Under the pieces are notes generated by a model that searched no databases, was not told the origin of the DNA, and saw nothing but the letters and a program-made list of their open reading frames with translations. A program made the translations under genes and the position numbers. Positions 5,235 to 9,926 of a DNA stretch of 9,926 nt are shown piece after piece; within the stretch, counting starts at the first letter, position 1; the number at the start of each line of letters is the position of its first letter. Source of the stretch: SIG575 sp964507395 (GTDB taxonomy: Bacteria > Bacillota > Clostridia > Oscillospirales > Acutalibacteraceae); assembly GCA_964507395.1 (NCBI GenBank), contig CAZDQE010000072.1, positions 1-9,926 on the forward strand, written 5' to 3'.

Positions 5235-7208
5235 ATGAAAGGTTCATTCATTAAAAGAAAGGCAATCTCACTCCTGCTTACAGCAGCAATGCTCATCAGT
5301 GTAACTGCATGCTGTGTTTCTGCGGCAGAAATCGACCTGAGCGCATACACCTCTTTCGTTTTCGACGGAAAAAGCGTTACAGTAAGCGAAGGCACAAGCA
5401 AAAACTACGAGGTTCTTGTCATTGACCAAGCAGAAAACGAGACCTCACCAAACGAATCTGCTGACGAAAACGGCAATACTGTCTACTCTCTGCCTGACGG
5501 TTCAGACGGCATTCTTCAGGTTTCAATCAAGAAAAAAGGCGGTTCTTATGTTTTCAGCGGCAACGGTACAGGTGCAATCAAAGTTGCAAAAGAAGGAACT
5601 GCAGATGCAGTAATCTATCTTAACGGGCTCACTCTCAATTCAGATTTTACATCTGCAATTGTTGCAAACAAGAACCATACGGGAACGGTTACGGTTCATG
5701 CAGTAAAAGATACTGTTAACAAGCTTTCCGATTCTGTTTACAACAACGATGATGTATATACAGATAATGCTGTTGCAGAGAAAGCTGTTATCAAAGCAAA
5801 GGCCGGCACAAGCCTTGTCATTTGCGGTGAAGGTACACTCAGCATTGATGCCAACGGTAAAAACGGAATCAAAGCCGCAACCTCACTCACAATCAACGAT
5901 ATTACTCTCAACATAGATGCCCTTGATAACGGTATCAGCGGAGAAGATACCGTTACCATAAACTCAGGCATTTTCACAATAAAATCAGCCGAAGGCGACG
6001 GTATCAAATCCTGTGCTGACGACACACCTACGGGCGACATAACTATTAACGGCGGTACTTTTGACATTGATGTTCTCTGTGACGGCATTCAGGCAACTAT
6101 GAACCTGAACATCAACGGCGGTACATTCGACATTGTTACATACAACGGATACAACGATAAAAATTATGACGGCGACGACGATTCTTACCCCAGTGCAAAG
6201 GGACTCAAAGCCTCAGGCTCATACGTGGTGACCGACGACAGCGGAAACGAGACTGAAATTGATGCAACAGGCTGTCAACTCAATGTTTCAGGCGGCACAT
6301 TTACTCTCAATTGCGCTGATGATGCCGTTCATTCAGACGGAGACCTGACAATTACAGGCGGCTCCTTCACAATTTCATCAGGTGACGATGCCATTCACAG
6401 CGAATATATAACTGCAATCGGCGCTGAAAACGCAGATAACTCAAAGCTTTCAATAGACATAAACAACTGCGTTGAAGGAATTGAAGGCGCAAAGGTTAAC
6501 ATTTATAGCGGCACACACAACATTTTCAGCACAGATGATGCAATCAATGCCGCAAACAGCGATCTCAAAAATTACTCTTATCAAATTAACGTTTACGGTT
6601 CAAATATCTACGCTTCCTCATATAACGGAGATTGCTTTGACTCAAACGGTTCTTTGACCATATATGACGGTTACATTGTTGCTTTGGGCGGAATTATTTC
6701 AAGCGATAACGATGCTCTTGACTGCGACGGTTCTCTCAGCATCAAAGGCGGAACAGTTCTCACTGTTCAAAAAGGCAGCGGAATGCAGAATTCAACAGGC
6801 GGTCAGACCTGTGCTGTCTGGACAAATACAGGCAATGCGACTGCATCAGCTTCTTCAACTCCCGGCATGAATTCAAGACCGGGAATGAACATGGGCGGTT
6901 TCGGCTCATCAGGCTCAGGTTTTGTTTCCAACGGTTCTGAAATTGTCATCTGCGATAATTCAGGAAATGAAATCATCAGGACAACAGCAAAATGGAATCA
7001 GAACACAAATTCCAAAGCCGGCAAAGTTATGCTTTCAAGCAATACTCTTGAAAACGGAAAAACTTATACTCTTTCGGTTGACAACAACTCAAACGGCTCT
7101 TCTTCCTCATCTTGGCCATCAGACAATATCGCTTTTAATATTTTCCAGACAATCTTTAATTTATTTGTCAGTATAATCAACTGGATAATGAGTATGTTAA
7201 ACGCTTAA
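5235..7208 (+). CDS. Secreted Cthe_2159-type carbohydrate-binding beta-helix protein
   Basis: This 657-residue exported protein resembles the Clostridium thermocellum Cthe_2159 family (DUF4353), whose founding member binds cellulose/pectin-type polysaccharides through a calcium-loaded right-handed beta-helix. Residues 1-30 are a signal peptide: lysine-rich start, hydrophobic LLLTAAMLI, then VTAC-C-VSAA. VTAC resembles a lipobox (Cys26), but VSA-A is also a good signal peptidase I site, so the anchoring mode is ambiguous. Residues about 205-511 are helix rungs repeating DDAIHS / LTITGGSFTI-like turns (for example 282-300, 361-382, 412-432, 491-511), rich in Asp and Asn for metal binding. A Gly/Met/Ser-rich linker (about 540-565) leads to a small beta domain. 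The last residues (about 632-655) form a hydrophobic or amphipathic segment. ATG 5235 is chosen over TTG 5196 because AAGGA precedes it by 9 nt and it begins the signal peptide. The gene stands alone. Binding function is inferred from the family; enzymatic activity is not evident. Confidence 0.85.
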   Translation: MKGSFIKRKAISLLLTAAMLISVTACCVSAAEIDLSAYTSFVFDGKSVTVSEGTSKNYEVLVIDQAENETSPNESADENGNTVYSLPDGSDGILQVSIKKKGGSYVFSGNGTGAIKVAKEGTADAVIYLNGLTLNSDFTSAIVANKNHTGTVTVHAVKDTVNKLSDSVYNNDDVYTDNAVAEKAVIKAKAGTSLVICGEGTLSIDANGKNGIKAATSLTINDITLNIDALDNGISGEDTVTINSGIFTIKSAEGDGIKSCADDTPTGDITINGGTFDIDVLCDGIQATMNLNINGGTFDIVTYNGYNDKNYDGDDDSYPSAKGLKASGSYVVTDDSGNETEIDATGCQLNVSGGTFTLNCADDAVHSDGDLTITGGSFTISSGDDAIHSEYITAIGAENADNSKLSIDINNCVEGIEGAKVNIYSGTHNIFSTDDAINAANSDLKNYSYQINVYGSNIYASSYNGDCFDSNGSLTIYDGYIVALGGIISSDNDALDCDGSLSIKGGTVLTVQKGSGMQNSTGGQTCAVWTNTGNATASASSTPGMNSRPGMNMGGFGSSGSGFVSNGSEIVICDNSGNEIIRTTAKWNQNTNSKAGKVMLSSNTLENGKTYTLSVDNNSNGSSSSSWPSDNIAFNIFQTIFNLFVSIINWIMSMLNA

Positions 7209-7218
7209 AAAACATTCA

Positions 7219-7249
7219 CAGCAGCCATCGGTAATGCCGATGGCTGCTG
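7219..7249. terminator. Perfect 13-bp hairpin after the beta-helix gene
   Basis: CAGCAGCCATCGG and CCGATGGCTGCTG pair perfectly around the 5-nt loop TAATG, starting 11 nt after the beta-helix stop codon. There is no T-run after it on the plus strand. On the minus strand a TTTTTT run follows after 6 nt. It could end transcription from the AraC side or protect the 3' end of the beta-helix mRNA; position alone favours a transcript-end role. Confidence 0.55.
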
Positions 7250-7328
7250 ACTTGCACTAAAACCGCATGAGCATATATGCATCAATTTATAAAAATAACC
7301 AAATCAAGAATAAATTTAAAAATGCATA

Positions 7329-7367
7329 CTAAACGAGGCTGACACATTGAATATCAGCCTCGTTTAG
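7329..7367. terminator. Perfect 14-bp hairpin in the convergent zone
   Basis: CTAAACGAGGCTGA (7329-7342) and TCAGCCTCGTTTAG (7354-7367) are perfect complements with an 11-nt loop. On the minus strand the stem is followed by TATGCATTTTT, giving a plausible terminator for the kinase-AraC operon. On the plus strand only short T-runs follow. A two-way terminator is the simplest reading. Confidence 0.6.
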
Positions 7368-7544
7368 CATATATTTGACATAGCAAGTATAAATATAAAC
7401 TCCCTGCCCCTGTTTCATCGACTAATTTTTATGTTTCTTTTCAACCGGCCGGATTAGCCTGCCGTCTGCTCAATTATTATTTGTCAAGGAAATTATATCA
7501 CATAATTAAAATGAAATATAACAGCTTCAGATTTTGAAGTCTTT

Positions 7545-8276
7545 TTACAGCTCCGTTTTCGCCAATTTAGCATAATCAGACGGTGTCATATTATAATAGC
7601 GTTTGAATAAAGTAACAAAATATGCCTGTGAAGAAAAACCTGCTTCAATACATATCTCTTTTGAAGACATTCCGCTAAGCAGTAAGCTTTTTGCTTTTTC
7701 AAGTTTTTGTCTTACAATATAAGAGCTGAGGTTTTCTCCTATTTCTTTTTTGAATATCTGTGATAAATAATCTGCAGAAATTCCGCAATGTTTTGCAATT
7801 GCCGAAACACTGATTTTTTCTGAAAGATTTTCGTTTATATATTTTATGCAGTTTCGTATGTGAGGAGAAAATTCAGGCTGTCTTTTATTCTTTTTAACGT
7901 CTTGTGTCAGCTTTACAATTTCAACACTTAAACACATGAATATTTCGTTTTTATCCGTAAGCTTGTCAATTGTTTTTATTACTCTGTCTGAAAATTCATA
8001 GGCTTTGTTTTCGTTCAGACCGCCCTGAATAGCATACCGTGTAGCAAGAGTAATTGCACTTACAGCCATATATTTATACTGCATTAACTCATCATCTGAC
8101 ATTCTGCCCATAACAATGAGTGAATCCAGATTTTTCAGTTGTGCTATCAGCGATTCAATGTCACCTTGCTGAACACAAGAAAACAATCGTATTTCTGCGC
8201 TGTAAGGAGTGCGCTTTGCATCAAAACCATCTTTATTTTCAACCGTCTTGACTGTTACAAGTTCGCCTATATTCAT
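7545..8276 (-). CDS. AraC-family transcriptional regulator
   Basis: This 243-residue DNA-binding protein has the tandem helix-turn-helix of the AraC family at its C-terminus. Helix pair one is at about 155-177 (SVSAIAKHCGISADYLSQIFK) and pair two at about 205-228 (EICIEAGFSSQAYFVTLFKRY), closing with the family signature NMTPSDY. The N-terminal 130 residues are not a cupin sensor; they resemble the all-helical linker (YSAEIRLFSCVQQGD..., QYKYMAVSAITLATR) seen in many clostridial AraC proteins between sensor and DNA-binding parts. The protein therefore lacks an obvious ligand pocket of its own. ATG 8276 lies 4 bp after the upstream kinase stop and has no strong ribosome site, which suggests translational coupling. 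The target genes are unknown; control of its own operon is possible. Confidence 0.9.
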   Translation of the reverse strand: MNIGELVTVKTVENKDGFDAKRTPYSAEIRLFSCVQQGDIESLIAQLKNLDSLIVMGRMSDDELMQYKYMAVSAITLATRYAIQGGLNENKAYEFSDRVIKTIDKLTDKNEIFMCLSVEIVKLTQDVKKNKRQPEFSPHIRNCIKYINENLSEKISVSAIAKHCGISADYLSQIFKKEIGENLSSYIVRQKLEKAKSLLLSGMSSKEICIEAGFSSQAYFVTLFKRYYNMTPSDYAKLAKTEL

Positions 8277-8280
8277 CAGA

Positions 8281-9222
8281 TCACATCTTTTCTTTAATCT
8301 TTTTCATTTCTTTCTTTAAGCGGTTATTACATAAAATTTCCCAGAACGGCACAGTGTGACCGCCTTTAAGTCTCATTGACACTTCAAGCATAGAGCCATA
8401 ATAGGCAACTCTGAAATCCGCATATTCGGACAAGTTGCATTTTTCTTTATATGTTCTATATAATCCGTATGCATCGCCCCACATATTCCGAAGCTGAAAT
8501 AAATCATATTCTCTGTCTGCCCACAAACTTCCGCAGGGGTCAATAAAAGCAGTGAGCTTCAATGTTTTGGGATCTGCCATTATGTTCATTATATTAAGGT
8601 CACCGTGAATAAGAACAGGTACTGTGTTTTCTTCCGGCAGTTTGTTAAAAATCTCTGTCGCTTTGTAAAGGAGTTGCAACTTTTTCTTGCTGAACTTCCC
8701 GTTTTCCGATAATTCTTTCAGGGCCTTGAGCCACGGCTCTTGCTTTTCTTTTTTGTAATATTCGTACCAACTGTCATAAACAGGATTTGATAAAGAACCA
8801 AATTTATCGTTTGTGATGCTATGCAATTCAAGCATACCTGAAACAACATTCTCAGCAAAGCTTTGTTTTTGTCTTTTGTTTTTTAATAAAAACGACGGAT
8901 TTAACACATTCCTCCCGTGGACAAAGGTCATAGCAAGAATTGCCGTTTCATCATCCTCATAAGTAAAAAGAACCTTCGGCATTTTTACGCTTGTGTTCTC
9001 GGAAAGAAGGCGGAGCTGTTCAGCTTCTTCGTATTGTGTACCCTGTATTCTGTAGGCCTTGATTGCGATTGTTTCGCCGTCGGAAAATACAGCTTTATAA
9101 ACTCTGCCATAACTACCGCCCCCGATGAATTTGAATTTATCAGCTTTCTTATTGAGTTTTTCAAAAACGATTTGGGGCAAAACGGACAACAAACGCTTGT
9201 CACTGTTATCAAGAATTTTCAT
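8281..9222 (-). CDS. APH/fructosamine-kinase-fold small-molecule kinase
   Basis: This 313-residue soluble kinase has the aminoglycoside phosphotransferase-type fold. The glycine-rich nucleotide loop GGGSYGRVY is at 34-42, the ATP-anchoring lysine is in AIKAY (Lys55), and the catalytic loop IHGDLNIMNI (205-214) has Asp208 and Asn213. The metal-binding aspartate is Asp228 in FIDPCG, followed by DREYDLFQL (236-244) as in fructosamine kinases. All key residues are present, so it should be active. Family members phosphorylate aminoglycosides, choline, homoserine, methylthioribose or protein-bound ketoamines; nothing here selects one, and calling it a resistance gene would be unjustified. ATG 9222 has GGAGG 7 nt upstream. 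It is co-transcribed with the AraC regulator located 4 bp downstream. Confidence 0.85.
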   Translation of the reverse strand: MKILDNSDKRLLSVLPQIVFEKLNKKADKFKFIGGGSYGRVYKAVFSDGETIAIKAYRIQGTQYEEAEQLRLLSENTSVKMPKVLFTYEDDETAILAMTFVHGRNVLNPSFLLKNKRQKQSFAENVVSGMLELHSITNDKFGSLSNPVYDSWYEYYKKEKQEPWLKALKELSENGKFSKKKLQLLYKATEIFNKLPEENTVPVLIHGDLNIMNIMADPKTLKLTAFIDPCGSLWADREYDLFQLRNMWGDAYGLYRTYKEKCNLSEYADFRVAYYGSMLEVSMRLKGGHTVPFWEILCNNRLKKEMKKIKEKM

Positions 9223-9484
9223 CTTTTCTCCTCCAATATCCTTTTTAACAAGTCAGTATACACCAAAAATTGCCATATAGATTTCACCCGGGTGCCTGAC
9301 TTTCTGATTTAAATTTTATCATAAGATATTTTTAAATTCAATAAACATGAGTTTTTCATATCTGCAAAACGAAATAATCAAAGAATTTTGATAAATAAAT
9401 CTTCACTAAACAGAACGTCCTTGTGAATAAAAAAGACCGATAATCTAAGTAAACAGGGTATCAGCCTGAAATATATGATTTAAA
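9223..9484. other. Intergenic region upstream of the kinase operon
   Basis: No gene was found. The kinase promoter probably lies here: minus-strand TATACT (9261-9256) has a good -10 sequence but no clear -35. A perfect 10-bp palindrome CACCCGGGTG (9285-9294) sits about 25 bp upstream of that box, where an activator could bind. The stretch 9300-9480 is AT-rich with no recognised element beyond a TATGAT at 9474-9479. Confidence 0.4.
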
Positions 9485-9511
9485 TATGATATCATAGATT
9501 AGAGGTCCCCT
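9485..9511 (+). promoter_or_regulatory. TATGAT box plus second copy of TTAGAGGTCCCCT
   Basis: TATGATATCATA (9485-9496) is a perfect 12-bp palindrome whose first six bases make a good -10 box. A second TATGAT lies 11 bp upstream. No matching -35 is seen. The exact 13-mer TTAGAGGTCCCCT (9499-9511) found at 60-72 follows, near the expected transcription start. Together they look like a regulated promoter for the DUF6809-like gene about 180 bp downstream. Confidence 0.4.
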
Positions 9512-9585
9512 AGAGTCCAACTTGTCCTTAAAGGGGTGTCCTGAATTGTAAGCATTAATTTTAGGCATAGAATAACAGAAACCAC

Positions 9586-9625
9586 CCGAAGGGAGACACT
9601 TCGTAAGGAAGTTGTCTCCCTTTGG
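9586..9625 (+). ncRNA. Strong leader hairpin in the 5' UTR of the DUF6809-like gene
   Basis: CCGAAGGGAGACA (9586-9598) pairs with TGTCTCCCTTTGG (9613-9625) over 13 bp with one G-U pair, and CTTC/GAAG extends the stem inside the loop. CTTTTG follows, a weak terminator-like tail. It lies about 65 nt before the start codon of the next gene, so it may act as an attenuator or a stabilising leader structure. A second small hairpin, ATTGAATT (9647-9654) / AATTCAAT (9663-9670), lies between it and the ribosome site. No known riboswitch class is recognised. Confidence 0.45.
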
Positions 9626-9690
9626 CTTTTGTAGTCAGCCAGAATGATTGAATTGTAAGGATAATTCAATTCATAACGGAGGATTACACA

Positions 9691-9926
9691 ATGACAAACT
9701 TTATTGAAGAATTTTTCTACGGCAATATTGAGCCGCAAGCGAGAAGCACGAAACAAAGCAAAGCTGTTCAGAAGCAAATGGAAATCTTGATGACAAACGA
9801 AGAAAAACTGACGGTGGCATTGACTGATGAAAACAAGAAAATGTTTCTTGATTATGTGAATGCTTGGGGCGTTGTAAACGGCGAATCTACGTTAGACAGT
9901 TTTATAATGGGTTTTCGGTTAGGTGC
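9691..9926 (+). CDS. DUF6809-like small protein, C-terminus cut by window edge
   Basis: The first 78 residues are present: MTNFIEEFFYGNIEPQ, then a charged helical middle (KQMEILMTNEEKLTVALTDENKKMF) and FIMGFRLG just before the edge. The FFYGNIxP opening and FxxGFRLGA close match my memory of the DUF6809 family of roughly 80-110-residue clostridial proteins of unknown function, often in accessory or mobile regions. The start is well supported by CGGAGG 8 nt before ATG 9691. The gene follows a structured leader of about 190 nt, unlike the short leaders of the other genes here. Function is unknown; the neighbourhood to the right is not visible. Confidence 0.75.
   Translation, partial: MTNFIEEFFYGNIEPQARSTKQSKAVQKQMEILMTNEEKLTVALTDENKKMFLDYVNAWGVVNGESTLDSFIMGFRLG

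Larger units (their letters stand above)
7209..7544. other. Convergent intergenic zone between beta-helix and AraC genes
   Basis: No gene is seen in these 336 bp, where transcription from both sides meets. It contains two long perfect hairpins (listed separately), an 8-bp CCGGCCGG palindrome at 7445-7452, and a weak 5-bp hairpin at 7525-7539 followed on the plus strand by TCTTTTT, overlapping the AraC stop codon. A minus-strand TATAAT (7497-7492) has no matching -35 box. Confidence 0.4.

Noticed and set aside
5738..6088. 116-codon minus-strand frame opposite the beta-helix gene
   Set aside because: Its repetitive Ser/Pro/Leu composition reflects the complement of the repeated rungs; it is a shadow.
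5235..7208. Repeated TxxGGTF motifs as a CRISPR or DNA-level tandem repeat
   Set aside because: The repetition is at protein level (beta-helix rungs) with variable DNA and irregular spacing.
8281..9222. Aminoglycoside-resistance gene
   Set aside because: The fold and motifs are shared by many metabolic kinases, and DREYDLFQL is closer to fructosamine kinases. Nothing indicates antibiotic specificity.
8917..9312. 131-codon plus-strand frame opposite the kinase N-terminus
   Set aside because: Antisense to the kinase region that encodes the glycine-rich loop and Lys55; no ribosome site.
9499..9777. 92-codon minus-strand frame opposite the DUF6809-like leader
   Set aside because: It overlaps the well-supported plus-strand gene start and reads through the leader hairpin; no ribosome site or known motif.

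Overview
The window looks like chromosomal DNA of a low-GC anaerobic Firmicute, most likely a gut clostridium of the Ruminococcus/Oscillospiraceae kind. This is inferred from AT-rich intergenic DNA, purine-rich GGAGG-type ribosome sites, a Cthe_2159-type surface protein, a DUF6809-like small protein, a MerR regulator with BlaR1-type sensor repeats and a phloretin/diacetylphloroglucinol-hydrolase-like enzyme. No RNA gene, CRISPR array, complete transposase or phage gene was seen.

Layout. Positions 1-110 are intergenic with a perfect palindrome. On the minus strand, 111-1355 is a MerR-family regulator with its own promoter, which has the 19-bp spacer and internal dyad typical of MerR-controlled promoters. 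A hairpin terminator (1444-1475) separates it from a minus-strand operon read from 4791 to 1481: a Gfo/Idh/MocA dehydrogenase, a PhlG/phloretin-hydrolase-like C-C hydrolase, a possible 37-residue micro-ORF, and an MFS transporter. Divergent to this operon across about 440 bp, the plus strand carries a secreted 657-residue beta-helix protein (5235-7208). It converges on a second minus-strand operon (9222 to 7545) holding an APH/fructosamine-kinase-fold kinase and an AraC-family regulator 4 bp apart. The two meet across a 336-bp zone with two long perfect hairpins. The right end (9223-9690) is a long non-coding stretch with TATGAT boxes, a 13-bp sequence repeated from the left end, and a strong hairpin in the leader of a DUF6809-like gene cut by the window edge.

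How the genes may work together. The four-step minus operon reads as a small-molecule catabolic unit: import (MFS), redox attack on a sugar-like or polyol-like moiety (Gfo/Idh/MocA) and hydrolytic C-C cleavage of an acyl-phenol (PhlG family). A dietary polyphenol or its glycoside is a reasonable but unproven substrate. The neighbouring MerR protein may sense a related ligand, but its only visible operator is at its own promoter. The beta-helix protein probably binds polysaccharide at the cell surface. The kinase/AraC pair looks like an independent enzyme-regulator unit. The strongest items for follow-up are the PhlG-family operon, the MerR promoter architecture, the repeated TTAGAGGTCCCCT element and the structured leader at the right end.
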